From NCBI RefSeq assembly GCF_019399895.1, contig NC_091876.1, positions 4,874,381 to 4,938,380 of the forward strand: 64,000 bases of DNA. Reading direction: 5' to 3'. The notes beneath the pieces were generated by a model. That model was not told the DNA's origin and did no database searches. It saw nothing but the letters and a program-made list of their open reading frames with translations. Position numbers and translations under genes: made by a program. Numbering within the stretch: the first letter of the stretch is position 1; each line of letters begins with the position of its first letter. This document shows, piece after piece, positions 24,201 through 38,129 of the stretch. The DNA is from Cardiocondyla obscurior (Eukaryota; Arthropoda; Insecta; Hymenoptera; Formicidae).

Positions 24201-27200
24201 TCCGCACCATGTCGCGTTGCCAAGTATCAGCCGGCGGCTTTCAATAAAAAAAAACTTATTTCGCTGTATATCGCAGCGGTATTTTCGCGATTTATCGGCG
24301 GGCTGATTAGCGAAGCTCTGCAGGAAATTATAAAAATCTCCATTCTAATTTTAATAATAAATATATATACCAATATAATTACGATAATCAGTTTAGTTTC
24401 GCGACTTAACGCGTTAAATACACGGAAAGTGTTAAGTATCCATGACCTACTACTATTTTCCTGATTTTAAAGGGCGAGCTTGTTCCACGGTGCTAGGAGA
24501 AGGCGAATGAGAATACGAGCGCGCGTGTATGTACACGGGAAACTCGCCATCTTTCGGACGGCGTATCTTTCAAATAAACTTCTATTTGCCGAGCATCGTT
24601 CCGGAGAATTGGGGATTATTGGATTCTCGTTAGAGTGGCTAGCGGGCGTCTCACCGAAATCCAGAAGCGGCTTTTCACGGCGCTACGAGGGGGTCTTCGG
24701 AATCACGGAAGAAGGGCGGTTTATTGGTGGGCGGTGGTTGAAGAGGGGTAACTTCGTAAGACGCGTCCTATCCGCTTGAACCCCCCGGGGGGTCGAGATC
24801 GGACGAGGTAAGCGGGGGAGGGAGGGGGCGGTGGCGAAGGAGAGAGAATGCCGGTGCACGATCCTGGGCGGCTCTTATCGATCGGTCGTCGTCAGCGCGA
24901 TAATGGCTAGAATAATTACCAGAATAATTAGGACGCGGCGATGAGAGGTATTGAGGATCGCTGGAGCGCGCGCGATCGCTGGCTAAGGCCGACAATTCCT
25001 AATGCAAGCGCCACCGACTGCGTAATTCGTCGTCGGCGTCGACATTCTCATCTTTTAGCAGCCCCTATCGAAAACCCTTCAGCGCCGCGAGATCGGGCAC
25101 TTCTAATCTGCCGCGCGTTGATTATACCGATCGCATTCGAGTTCGACGGTGCCGCTTTCTGGGATAATTAGGGCGCGAGAAGCACCGTTCGAGCAGTTCG
25201 CGAGATTAACTCGGCAAAAGCGTCCGCCCCGACGGGTTCTTGAAACGACCGCTCATTTTCACTATTCGCGAAAAAGGGGGCGAGAAGTCTCCGCACGCAC
25301 CGCGGCTGAAAAACAGCGGAATTATTTCCTTTCATTTCAAAAGTAATTCGTCCAGCGCCGTCGCATTGTTTCTTTAATTACGCTAACGTTTGTTAAAAGT
25401 ATGTCGACTGAAACGTATTACGCGGTATCCGTAATGCCGAGTGCGCGAGCGAGCCGCGAACTTAAAGGTTTTCACATCGCTGGCGAAAATTAAAGCGAAC
25501 GTCTTTGCCAATGTCTGCCTCAGCAATATGTGGCGTCAATAACGCGACGGGGGCGCGATATGACGCTTTTCCGTCTCGACTCGAACGCATTTCCAATTCA
25601 AGTATCGCGCGTTCCTTTCACGATCGCATCTAACTTCTGCGATCCGTTTCCACCTTCTTTGCCGCCGGGGCGCGCTATTATATTCATGCGCGAGAGCTCA
25701 CGCGACCGAAGGCACATCGTCTTCGGCTTCGCGAACTTTTGAACGAATTAATCACTTCGCGCGCTTCGAATTTGGGAGGCGAGGAGGGAAACTGAGAACG
25801 ACGGGCGGTGGTACGTGCCGGAGTCTTTCCTTGTATGGTCCATAAATGGCGCACACTGATCCGGGAATGCATTAACAAGTTCGGCGTTATCAATTCCAGC
25901 ATAATACCGTACCGGAGAGAAGCGTCGCTCGCCAACTTCGCCAGTCGTTCGCGTGTACGAAATAGTTTCGCCTCGGACGTGCTCCGCGAACATTACGTAC
26001 ACGGCGGGGACGTACCGTACGTATACGCGTGACGTTTCCAGGCTGCCGCGTGTCTCTCGCACTGAGGCATTCTCGCGTACGCGCGCACCTCGTTACACGT
26101 GGTGGGTCTGTCTCGCGTCGGGGTGCTGTCCTTTAGCGCGCGGTGCAAGCGTGAAAGTAGCGATTACGCGCGTGCATATCGCGAGCGGCGTTACGGAGAC
26201 CAGCCGCGTGTGACACGCACACGTGCGCGCACACACGCTCTCGTTGCGCCAGCCTATTTAGACGGTGTGCGCGCATTCGCGCTGAGACTAAATACGTGAC
26301 ACATAATTCAACCAACTCCATAACCAAGTTTCAAGTTATACCGGTCCCCGACCTACCCCGATCTCTCGCCCTCCCCTCTTCCCCCCTTTAGTCGCATCTC
26401 GTCCTCTCTCAATTTCTCCCCGTGCATGCACCGCTACCAATAACGCCGCGCCTCCTCCGGGCTTTGCTTACTTGCACGGTGTGCGCTCGAAGGACGGCAC
26501 CGGAAACTTTCCTTTGAATCATTGCGAGGCTTCGAGGACGCGAGCTATTAGCCCCGAGATAGATTAGGCGACTCAATATCCCGTACGGTAAAGGTAGTAA
26601 ATGCAGCCCGAAATCCAGCAATGTTTCAAAGCACCGCAATAGCTCTATAGAAATATGTGCGCGACGGCTGCACTAATGTAGAAAAGAAGCCATTCACGTA
26701 CGTAATACTTAACAAGTAATCGCAAGTATTCTGCGCGAAGTGTCGGCTTCACAAGTTCGCGTAAAAAGAATCGATCATGCGACTTGGTACGAATTGGTAC
26801 GAGTTATTTCGCCGAGTCAACCGATACTTCTATTCGCGAGTATTTCCTTCGACGAATTTAATATTATTTTAAAAGGTCTAGTTAAGATATACGTGCGTTA
26901 AGAAGGTATTGCGAAACTCGCGATCATAACGCAAACACGCTTTAAGGCTCGATCGAGGATTACGAGAGATATACCGAGCAATTTCTCGGAATGGATTATG
27001 AAACGTATACTGCAGGTAATGCCCGCTTAAGCCCCTCTGCAAATAACGAATATACAAGGCACCGCGTCGGTTCTCTGCGCGCGGTTTCGCTGGCAATACC
27101 GGGCGCCTTGCCCGCGGCTACGCTCGCGAATCGGTCGCCTGATATTCGCTGACGAAACGAATTGCGCTCCGCTTCGTCTCTTTAACCAGTTTCTCGCAGT

Positions 27201-28430
27201 CCCGTCACGACTGAAATCGAGTCACGAGTGGAGCGTGTACACGACCCTCGATTTAAGGAGCGCCGCCGCGAACGCGGCCGACTGGAAGATTTCTAGCGCG
27301 ACAAGTCGCGTCCTTTCGTCGGGATCTCGCTGAGGCGATTACTCGTTCCGTTTTATTGCGAAAGGGTACACCTATCCGTAAAATATTTACGTCGAATTTC
27401 ATTTCGGTCCCTTACCGCTGCGATTGTACTGTCATCGATCGCGATTACACGTAAATGTTAGAAAACGAGCGATAAGACTTTTTTTTTAGAGACAGAAATT
27501 AATTCGCGCGAAAGCTTTCGAGGCGTTCTTATCGTCGAGCACAATAAAGTAAATGAATACGAGTGGCTTTGACGAATGCATAGACGAAACCGCCGTATCA
27601 CTGTCAATAAAGACGTCCGATTGCAGAATACGCGCAGTAAATCCTTCCGAGCGACGACGCGGGAGACGACGGCAGGGAAATCTTCTCCGCTCGCGAGATA
27701 AAAGCTACCTCCCATAGAGCCCCGGCCGTCGATTTATGCGCGGATATATTCGAATGAGCGCAAACACAGTCTAGCAATAACTTCGGACGTAAAATTGATA
27801 TCCGCCATCAATCTGAGCTGCGAGCGCGACAGATGGATGTGCGGGCGGGCAGACAGAGGAAGATAAAACGGGAAAGTTTCATGAAGCAACGTTTATCGCG
27901 CAGCGGCTGTTTGGCGTTGGCCGTCGCAGTGTCTGCCTACGAAAAGACAAGGCGGCACTCCGTGAAATCGTCAAAATCGTCCTCCGTCAGTTGATACGTT
28001 GTTATTCTCTCATTTTTTTTTCTTTTTCTTTTTCTTACTTTTTTTTTCCTACTTCTCTTATCTGTCGCCCACCCAAGAAAAACGAGCAACTTGACTCGAA
28101 AACTTTTCATCGAAAGGGAGGACGAGCGGGAATAAAGAGGGCGAAAGGGCGCAAGGTGAAGACAATCGCGCTCGAAGGAACCTGTCGATTTTCTGTCCTT
28201 CGAGTTCTGGATACGCGAGGCGTTGAGGAAGCTAGACCCGGAATTGCGAGCAGCGTTCACATAATCCCGCGGTAATGGCTTTCGATAGTTACTCTGATAA
28301 TTGCCGACGACAATCGCACCGCGTTTTTCACGACGAGCTCGAGTTACTAAAGATAACTGCGCGACGTAGCCCTATTGTAAAAAATATAAATTGCGCGGCT
28401 GCTCGCGCGGAAACTCTTTCGCCTGTCCAC
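21300..28430. other. Non-coding block, strongly CpG-rich
   Basis: More than 7 kb with no exon I can support. Frames rarely exceed 100 codons and most overlap an antisense frame. C-rich DNA at 23259-23275 and G-rich DNA at 24813-24829 stand out. A plus-strand donor GTAAGCGGGG after 24807 and a minus-strand GTGAGACG near 24650 have no partner. Confidence 0.35.
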
Positions 28431-31400
28431 GCGCTAATAAATAAAAAAAGAAAAAAAACCCGATACTTTCCATTTAAACGTATTTACTCTAATTCCGAAG
28501 CGGATAATTCGAAAACAAGCTTCTCCACCAGCGGTACATTTGTTTGCCTTTCATCGAACTTTCTAACTTCAATTACGGAAAGTAATTCGACGATGGTCGA
28601 AAATTACTTCCATTTTCCAGTTGCTCGAATAACGTTGCGGTATAAAATATTTTTTTAAAAAATTAAAAAAATTGATCGCGCACGTTTCCACGTTTAGCTT
28701 ATTATCGACGACATATTTCACATGCTGCCTTTTGATACTTTTGTTGCATTCAATTATCTCGCGTAAGGCAGAGTGGCGTCGGACAAAAACCATTTATTTT
28801 AATCGCGGCTGCGTGCAATAAAATTCGAGGTAAAATCGGTAATGCTCCACCCCGCGTCGATAGCTGAAACGCATTCAGTTAAAACGTTTCGTTCCGACCG
28901 ACATTGAATTTCGTAGGCCAATTTCACGGTACGTTTCTCGTTAAAAAAATAGCGGGTTGCCAACGGGCGCAACGCAGCCGGGCCCGTCTGACGTTGTCGC
29001 GGTCGTCGAATGTGCCGATGCACTCCCCCCGTTGCGCCGAAATGTGAATTCGGCGCGATAAATCCTCACGGAATTCTCAAGTTGCATAACCATCGCAATT
29101 TCGCCGCGCGTGACGTAATTTTGAATGGGGATTATTCGGATGTGCGGGTGTGCGCTACGGATTCGCCGGAGTTCGCTTTGGCGTTTCTACGCGCGGGCGT
29201 CTGCGGTGGTCGGTAGCAGGTAGGTAGGTATGCTTGGTGGCGAGCTTTGTGTCAGTCTCGTAGACTACCTGTCAAACTAAACCTCCGCCGTGGTGGATTA
29301 TAACGCGGCGGTGGTACGCGGGATTCTAACGGCGGCAGAAGTAAGGAGAACAGACAGACGTAGAGTCCGATTAGCACGTAGCGAAAGAGAAGAGAGATGC
29401 ACGTTTCGGTAGCCGCGAAAAGGATGAGAAACGGAATTGGGTGGAAGGGAGCCGCGGAAAGCGAAAAGACGAAAACGAGACCGAGATCTTGCGCTTGTGA
29501 TCTTATTATCAAGTGGCGTTACGTTTAAAAGCAACGAATTCATCCGATGCGCCTCGAATCAGCTGTAATAAAATTTTATCCCATTTCTTCGACATATTAC
29601 TTTCCCCATAAATTTTGTAAATAGTCTTTCAATTCGAGATCTCCATTTTTCTCCGTTTTATGTCAAATCGTTATTAGAATGTTTACAAGTTGAAAAATCG
29701 TCGGACCATTGAATCGATGAATGCGTGGCGCGACGTCGCGAGGAAATTGATGGATCGTAAAAAATCGAGAGTAACGACGCGGCAATTAAAACGATAGAGT
29801 GTCTTGCGTGGATGTTCGTGCCGGCAATGGAAACTTAAGCGGCAAACTTAGGCTCTAAAATAGAACTTTGTCTTTTAAGTAGCTTTTCCTGCGGATAGGA
29901 GGCGTCAAAGCACGATAGCCGCGATGTCACTTCGTGGCTTCGGACGCCTTTACGACTCTTGGCTTTTAAGCGTAAGATGGTCATTGTGACGCATCGCAAT
30001 AAAGAAGAAAACGTTTAGTAAGACGCCGAACAATTCAAAAAGAATATTACGGATAAAATATTATCGTACGTCCGAATTGGCTGTGTTTTCGAAAAACGTT
30101 TCTTTAGTCTTTGTTTTAAAATCCGAATCACTGTAGTACAATCGATAGCAATCTTAATATATTTGTGCATTTACATAGAAACAGTCGACGCCACTGCGTC
30201 TCTTTTATTCATAGGGATTCGGGGTAAGACGACGGGAACCCAACTTCACGAACGAACCAATCGTAAAAACTTTTCCAATAGGGTCCTTTAAGCAAAGTAC
30301 GCGAAGGGTGTGACTTGAGGGCGTCCGAGGATCGAGGAGATGCCGGACGTAGAATCTTCTGCGAGAGCTTTGTCAGTATAACTCGTAAAATCCGGAGCTT
30401 TGCTCCCCGACCTCCCGCGATTCAGAGATTTCATCGGCACGCTTACATCCTCGAGCAGCTCTAAGGATGGACCCGTGAGACTTTAAGTGATTTCCCCACG
30501 CTACTCGTTCACGTATCTAACGTTTATCGCGTCATGATATAATAAGTCCCCAGCGAGATAATCCAACTAAAAATTTATACTTTTAAAGCTGACGTTAATA
30601 GCATTTCAAGAAACGACGGTAACCCGCAAAATCTTTAGACAAATTTTGAAAGAAAAAGGGAATTTTTAGAAATAAAATTAATATTTTCATAACTGTATAA
30701 TAAACTTCTAAGAAAAAAAAAAAAAGTTAATTTCAAGAGAAATCTTTTTTAATCGCGTATAATTTTAATGACACGTATTTTACACCCGGTGTAATTGATC
30801 TCAATAAAATTGATCGAGGCGTAATATCGATTAAATATATATTTTACTTTGAACAATTTTGTCACCTACCTTCTTTTAAATTTATATACGAAGAGGACAT
30901 CTCGATATCGCGGTAACCGGGTAAAAGAGCGACGTATGAATCGATTAACAAATTTGTAATTAAAATTCCGATTACGGCACGCTTATTGGAAATGTGAAAC
31001 TTGAACAACGACGTTAAACGCTGGATCTTATGAAAGGTTATATACGAGACGGGAAATTAGCACGACCTCGCTCTCGCGAATAAGTGTTGCCGCTACGTCG
31101 CAGAATATATGGTGGCTTAAGTAGAACTTAATTAGAGACTTCGAAGCGAGCAAGTACTTTTTCTCGTGTAAAGGAGGACACGGTTCTCGCGTCGCAACAA
31201 AATGCAAGCGGCAACCAAGAGCGCGGCGTACCGTGGTTTAATTGGGGCGGAATTAATGTTCGCGCGGCTAAATGTAAATGGAAGACAGAGAACGAAATCG
31301 CCTTTAATTTACTTCCTTGATGCAACCGTGAAAATAGATGCGTCATCATTGTCTAACGATATATCTTGGGACAGTTTTCCCCATTCAACGCGAATTGCGT

Positions 31401-34400
31401 TCTATAGAAGTCGTCCTGTGTATTTTCGCGGAAATAAGAGACTATGTACAATGAGCGCCGCTCGACGTCGTGCTAAAAGTGTACTGCGGCAGAACCACTT
31501 CCGCAGCAACCTTTTCGCGAGCGGTAATATTTATCCCGTTCGACAAATATGACGAAACGCGGTATCCACGCATCACCGGGCGCTGTTAATTTACTCGGGC
31601 TCATCAATCCATTTTCATTTCTTCGCGGATGGGGGGGAAAAAAAAAACGAGAGTGTCTTATATCGCGCGGAATTTATTTTATACCAGCGATCTGTATAAC
31701 ACCGTCGAGTGATTTAAATAATAATCCAATCCGATCCGCCGTCGACGGTCGTCGCGCTTCGCAAGTTTACGTTTCGCCTCCGTGCCTCCTCGTCGGGACA
31801 AAGCAAATTTGCGAGATTGCGTTTCCACGAGCCCGTGGAATGAGGAACCGGGGATGTAGGAGGAATAGGAACGGGATTAGGACAAGGCAGTTTGTACAGC
31901 GCGCGGCAGTAATGACCTCTGACAAATGATTCTTAGCCTATCTCGTATTCGTGTCCAGGAGCGCAAAAAAAAAAATATCTAAGATATCGAGCGCAGTGAG
32001 TCAATAAAAGTGACGAGTAATATCTATTAAAAAAAAAAAAGTAATATATTTATATAACTATTCATATTCCCAGTTCGTAATAAAAATGTAGATTTCAAAA
32101 AAGAATCCGTTTTTATCTAAAAAAAAATTCTTTTCTTCTATCGAAACAAATCGTCCGGTGTATTATCAAAAATATAACGTTCGAAGAGATAAATTTCGTT
32201 TGGTAAGATTGTAACACCCCGTACCAAATAGAAAGGCGAAGAATAAGTGACGGGAAGAAAAGAACGCAAGAGAACAGATCGAGCGGAGGACGGTGATGGC
32301 GAAAGCGACAAGTTCCATTCGCAAGCCACGGGACGGATGGGCCAAAGTTTTAAATGACTTTGGTATTAAAACTTTGATGGCATTTGTCAGTTTCCCGAGG
32401 CTTCGAGCGAATTGTTTCGCAACTTTTAAGCCATTTTAAAGCGCCATTATTGACTCATTGCTCCTCGCACGGCCGGTCTCTATGTTTCGGGAACAGGCCG
32501 CTTCCTCAACTTAAGTCGGGGACCGCACCTGCGATTCGCCATCGTCGCGACACCGGAATACCATTTAAAACGATCGAGTAATAACGCGAAACACGAGGAA
32601 AAGTCCCGGGGACTTTTGTTTACGCAGCTGCGAGAAATAAGATAAACCCTCCGCGCGCTTTACTTTACGGCGCGCTGTTTATTCTGCCTTAATCACGTTA
32701 CAGATGTCTATTTAAAATTTTCCAGCTTTCCCCGTGTAAATTCTTACCGCGGCGCGATGTAGAAACGCCTACAAATGTAATAAGGTAACAGCTTTTAAGG
32801 ACATGTGGCGTTACCGTAGCCGTGCTGCACCTGTTTCCGCATGTCCACTACGTCCCCGCAATCACTACAGTAGTATTCATTATGGAAGTACTCAGTAAAT
32901 TGCTAGTGCAACTGAATTTCATCAAAAACAGCACTCTGCGGTGTACTGTGCTTCGAATTCAACTGTACTTTAACATGGTTTCCTCCGCATCCTTTCGCCA
33001 TTTTGTCCGCATGCTTATACATTATTATAAATAAATTTTACCGCTGCCGCCATAAACATTATTTGCCTTCATTTAAATATTTCTAGCCCGCCGGGCAATT
33101 ATTTTACAAATTAGTATCTCTTTCGAAGAGATTAATGTAAGGAATATCGTTAAAAATAAATTTCTCCTACAAAACATATTTTACAGCGATATTACGTTAT
33201 GTATAAAAAAAAAGGAAAAGAAAAGAAAAGGAAAAAAAAACCTATATTCTTATTTGAAAATGTCAAAAGAACTATTATGGAGCCTTTTTATTTACGTGCA
33301 ATTTCGACTTCGCTGTTCATCTTGATTGTGCGTTTCGTTTGTACGGAAGTGTCCGCGACATTCGAGGTGGCAATTCTGCTAAGTAGTCTCCCCGTTTGAG
33401 CGGCCGAGCAAGGAAGAACCTACTCGTGAGCTTTGAACGGCGACAAGACGGGACATTAGCGGTAATTACCGGTTAACGTCAACTTGCCTGTCGCGGACGT
33501 AGCTCGTTTCTGGATTGTCTTGGGAGACAAGTAAGGAAAACCCAGGTAGACGAAACCAGTGGAGAACCGTAAGAAAGTTCCGTCCCGTTTCAACCGATCG
33601 AAACCGTAGAACGTTTCAATATTATCAATATTATTGAGCGTATTTTATTTCCGACGGAAAAGCAAAAATTTCGCCAAAGTTGAATGACGCAATTATTCTC
33701 CGAAATCTGGCGATGTTTCGCAGACTAATAATTTTTTCTTTTTAATCAGAAGTTAATCGTTCGCAAAACTCATAATTATTTTGCAGCTCAATCTATCCTT
33801 TGCTCTCGTAAAAAATAATCGGTTTCAAAATTTGTGCGGAACGGTATTTGAGAGAGGAGATACGCGCGCCACGGCGGAACGAAATAAAGAAATATGGCAA
33901 AACGGTGCGAAAGAGCGGAAGAAAGGAAATTTGCGGCGAAGGCGCGGAGGATTAATCCGTAAGATTTACAGCGTGGCTGAGCCATTATCGCGTTTCGTCG
34001 AGTGGATAAGAGGAGCTTGCCCTCCAGGCTTTTAATTCCGCTGCGCGTGTTCCGCCCGTGCCGGGGTTCTTTTTCCCCGGCTTCTTTTCACAACGGCGGC
34101 CGACCGCAGCCTTAACCCCTTAACCGTCTTATCGTCCGCGGTTGCGTGTCATCTTCATTCAGTGCGTCTGACACTTAATTAGAGCAGTTGCGCTCGAAAA
34201 CGACGTGCTTGGTGCAATGCGTATGCCGTGGACATGCGGAATCTCTCCCCAGAAACCGCATGAAAGTCCACTTCGCGTTACCGCTAACACTGAACTTTTC
34301 CGCGAACGTCGTGTAATTACGAGGAAAAGAAAAAAAAAAAAAAGAAAAAATAACGGCACGGGTTCAATTTCACGCTATCGCTCTTACAAAAAGTTATATC

Positions 34401-36115
34401 GTCAATGGTCAATTAAATAAATAAATAAAAAGTTTTACGTACAATTGGAAGAATAATCAGTGCCATATGTACAGTGGACAAAATTTTTTAATGCTAAAGA
34501 ATGAGTTATGAAAGGAACTGATATCGAAAATGTAATCCTAAATCCATAACATGCCGGCGTATCGATAACGTATCAATAACACGGAATTCCGAATTCGGAC
34601 GTGTGCGAAATGCGGGATTTTTTTCGACTGCGAGAATGTAAACGCCGAGTATTTAACATCTTTTATTTATTAACTTAATCACGCGGAGGAATACGCGAAA
34701 CGGGTACGCAGTTACAAAATTACAGCGTGTGTTTGCACATAGAAATGTCAGTCACGAGCGAATTAAACGGCTTAAAACGGAAGCTTAAGCGGATTTAGAT
34801 TTACAAAAGGTGCGGGCGCCGTGCGCGCAAAATATGATTACTATGAGTTTATGCGTAAGCAAGCATTTTCACGAGTTAATAAATTATCGTATCGATCGAA
34901 ATTAAATACGAGTAAATATACAATTCTCTGGAAAACAATCGGTACGGTGTATATACCAAACGCGATTATAAATTTCTGGGTCATCTCATTATCACGCACT
35001 CTCTTAAATTGAAATTTATTATTTCTCCCCCGGAATAAATAATTAATTACGAAACAGGCTAATATAATGAACAAAAAGGCAACGACAAAGAGATCCCATC
35101 AAAGGGAAATATTAATATCAAAAGGGTACAGGCCAGGTTAAATTTGTTAAATTCGGCTTACCCGCTCATGGACTAAAATCTTAATTAATTTGGCCGATTA
35201 ATTAATTGTTTTTTTTTTTAATTCCAATTATAAATTCTTTTTTAATTTGCTTCAAATAATATTTTTAGCGGCAAGGCAATACACGGAACAACGTGCAATT
35301 TTATTTCACTAATAAAACGCTCTCTTTCGATTTTTGCAATTTTTTTTTCTTTTGATGAGAAAATAACAGGAAACACGATAAGTAGGTTGCTCGCCGCGAG
35401 ATAAAATAAACAGCTCGTTGATTAAAATGGACGAATTGCCGGTATAATTCTGCCCATAACTCTTGTAAATAAATTAACGTCGATTGCGGGCCGGTATCGG
35501 TATGGACGAAGAAATGCGGTAGCGTGATTCGATATGATTATTATTTCAATGACATCTACTTAATAGACAACTTGAAGCATGTCCGAAAGGTCTAGACATG
35601 ATTTTCACGACATTCCGTCTCGTTCGATGCATTCTGAATTCGTATAACCAGAATAGATTACGTGAAAGAACTTGTTTCCCGTCACTCATCCGTACCGCGG
35701 CAAATCCGTACCACAAATCGTCAATTACGCTAAACATTCCTGAATTACCTAATAGTTCTACCGCTTACGATTAAGTAATCGAATTAAAAATTATTTTAAG
35801 AAACAACTTGCCCTTATTACATTCAAAATGATGCAAACAATGAAGAAATCAATCCTGTGCGCATTTACCTGCGAATATTATAGTTATCGATACAATTTAC
35901 TTTTTATGACTTGATAAAATTAAAAAAAAAAGGGGTTTTATTAACTGGTTTATATGTCAATAAATATTGAATAACTCGGACTTTTTTTTTTATACGGTTT
36001 ACACGATCAATATCCACATCGTTGATCATCGTTATTCGATTTATAAACTTCGTTGGTGTACCTTTTGCAAATTAAACCGCGGCAAATGTGCAGTAACGTG
36101 TAATCTGAATTCTAA
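28431..36115. other. Non-coding block
   Basis: AT-rich and CpG-rich tracts alternate. A T-rich minus-strand acceptor (ending ATTTATTAG) lies just above 28434, and plus-strand acceptor-like tracts end near 33089, 33186 and 33786. None is followed by an open frame plus donor. A-rich runs occur near 30713, 31970, 32030, 33207 and 34328. Confidence 0.35.
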
Positions 36116-36129
36116 CTTGGTTGCCGATA

Positions 36130-36233
36130 TGTACATCGAGAGACAGATATGGCGTTTGCTGCGGCGACTCTAGGAGTCACGTATGCCGGCCACCGTCGTC
36201 GCGGCAAACGCCAAATCTGCCTCTCGATGTACA
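36130..36233. mobile_element. Short foldback (MITE-like) element, deletion derivative
   Basis: Two 39-base arms, 36130-36168 and 36195-36233, are inverted complements with 35 of 39 positions matching and a 26-base spacer. The arms contain GGCGTTTGC followed by GCGGCGAC. The spacer keeps the inner part of one terminal repeat (CACGTATGCC), so this looks like a copy that lost its middle and the inner part of one arm. The same terminal motif (GCGTTTGCTNCGGCGGCGG then GCATACGTGAC) occurs in the 46.4-47.7 kb array and at 54.8-55.1 kb, which makes it a dispersed family. It has no coding capacity. I cannot assign it to a transposon superfamily because no clear target-site duplication is visible. Confidence 0.75.
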
Positions 36234-36239
36234 CCCGAC

Positions 36240-37500
36240 GTGCAAACTCGGAAAAGCGTTACGAAGAACTCGGATAGCGAGGTGCAGCAAAAAGTGCGGC
36301 AAAAAAAAAAGGAGAGTCTGCGGGAGGAGAGGAAGAGACGGTACGGCATCACTGAGAGATGGTGGGATTAGACTTGCAACTACAAACACAGCGAAGTATA
36401 GAACGGATAATTCCTCGTTCGCGGCTCTCGTGACCCGTTTTCGAAGTTAAGGCTATTGAGGAGGGGTGAAAATATCAAGAACGTGTGTTGCGTTTACCCT
36501 GCGTTTGCCGGGTCGGGCTTTCGGGATTTCACGGGCGTTCGATTTACGCTTCGTGTTTACTCTTATTACAGTTGCAAGATTGAACATAGCCATGAAACTT
36601 TTATTATCGCGGTATGATCCCTTCGCAGGGCTCTTTTTACGCGTTTTGTTCTGTAATATAAGAGTTTTAACTTTTCCAGTTGATACGGGTAACACGTTTC
36701 GCTGTACGAACTGTGTCAAACATACTTTTAGTTTCCCGAAACATAACAAAAATAATAATAAAAAGGTTCTTTTTTATAAGTATTTTCTGAAGTGGATACT
36801 TTAAATAGCATATAGCGTAATAATACGTAAGACTGAAAGTAGCAAATAAGCGCAACTAATTTTTTTTCTTATATAAAAACCGTATAGAAATAATATTTAA
36901 TATAAGAGGTGAATGTAGAGTAACGATTACTGCGACAAATCCTCTAAGAGAACTCGTCGATATGTGATTCGTAATCGTATATTGGAATCAAATCATGAAT
37001 CTATCATAAATCCTGAAAATATTGCCGTGAAAATCTGATATCCAAGCTCCTAAATAGGATTTTCTCGCGGTATAGTTTCAATTTCGCAGCTATATTTCGA
37101 ATACCATTCATACTTTAAGACAAATGGTATTCATCTTAACTTTACATAATCTTTTATCAATCAAAATAAAAATGGAAAAATCGGCAGAATTAATTACAGA
37201 CCAATATCGAACTTTTACTATTATTGAAACCGAGTATGTGTTTAACCTGTTATTAAAACGGCGCTAAAAATCACATTTATAACGCGCAAAAAAATCCACG
37301 ACTACCGGCAAGGTTTAAGTTATGTTGCAGGAACGGGACGAAGTTGAAAATGAGTTTGGGACTAGTTCTAGGCTGCCTAGAATGCCTTTTACAAAAGTTC
37401 GGCCAACTTTTGGATTATACCTGCTTCGGGCTTTCGACTAGAACTAATTTTCGTTTTACGGAACCGCCGTTACCTTTCAAAGAAATATAACTTTTTTACT
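36240..37500. other. Non-coding block with two plus-strand acceptor-like tracts
   Basis: Pyrimidine tracts end TTATTACAG at about 36570 and TTTTCCAG at about 36680 inside a 112-codon open frame. The first could pair with GTATGATCC near 36613 to make a 43-base exon. No protein similarity is recognised. From 36800 on the DNA is AT-rich and featureless. Confidence 0.3.
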
Positions 37501-37532
37501 TACGTGAGAAAATGCATGAAAAGTATATATAT

Positions 37533-37558
37533 AAAAAAAAAAAAAAAAAAAAAAAAAA
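37533..37558. repeat. Poly-A tract, 26 bases
   Basis: The longest A run in the window, preceded by ATATATAT. It could be the tail of a retroposed sequence, but no recognisable body or target-site duplication is seen. Confidence 0.9.
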
Positions 37559-37837
37559 GAAGTACCTCGATCTAATCCCTCCCGCGAAAATTGTCAATTC
37601 GCTAATCTAGACAATTAATATTAATAAATACAAAGAGCGATAAAAAATCCTAGAGGTATCCTCAGATTAAAAAACCGCACTATTACGTATCTCGACCGCG
37701 GAGGAAATGTTTAAACGTTCGGAAGAAAACGACGAAGATAATTCGCCGTGCCAGGGGAGGATCAAGGTCTAGGAAACAAAGAAACCTCCCTCGGCAAATT
37801 AATGATTTAATTATAAAGGAAACTTTTGCGGCCGACC

Positions 37838-38119
37838 GCCATCGCGGGCGAGCTCCTTGGGGAGACGACGGTGGCTATCCCCATGGATAATTGAGGATGC
37901 TAAGGTCGAGTCTTATGGGTGGCTGGCAGACAACCGTGGGGGTCGGGCTAACCATGATCTATGAGCAGCCTGCATATGAGTGACCTTTGTCCGCCACTGA
38001 TCCCCTCGGGAATCGAAAGGGTCGGGGCGCGCGCACGAGGCACCGTCGGCTTGTACCAGACGTAATGGAGAAAAACTCACCTCTCTCTCTCCCTCTCTCT
38101 CGTCGCCCTATCCGCGCGG
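37838..38119 (+). promoter_or_regulatory. Possible enhancer or structured RNA ahead of a plus-strand donor
   Basis: This stretch differs from its surroundings: no homopolymers, little CpG excess and several short stems. A hairpin at 37838-37875 pairs GCCATCG with CGGTGGC and holds CTCC/GGAG inside. TATCC/GGATA follows near 37877, and GATCCC/GGGTC near 38000. It also holds a CATATG E-box and, at 37981-37992, TGACCTTTGTCC, whose complement GGACAAAGGTCA is a near-consensus DR1 nuclear-receptor site (HNF4/USP type). It ends at a plus-strand donor, GTAAGTCGATT, after about 38120. A strong acceptor (CTCCTTGTTTTCAG) follows at 38484. It may therefore be a first exon, an enhancer, or both. Confidence 0.25.
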
Positions 38120-38129
38120 GGTAAGTCGA

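Noticed and set aside
37533..37558. Poly-A run as the tail of a retrotransposon
   Set aside because: No reverse-transcriptase-like frame, SINE promoter boxes or target-site duplication nearby.
37800..38060. Known snRNA, 5S, SRP or RNase P RNA
   Set aside because: No match to the conserved cores of these RNAs that I can recall; kept only as an unclassified structured or regulatory patch.
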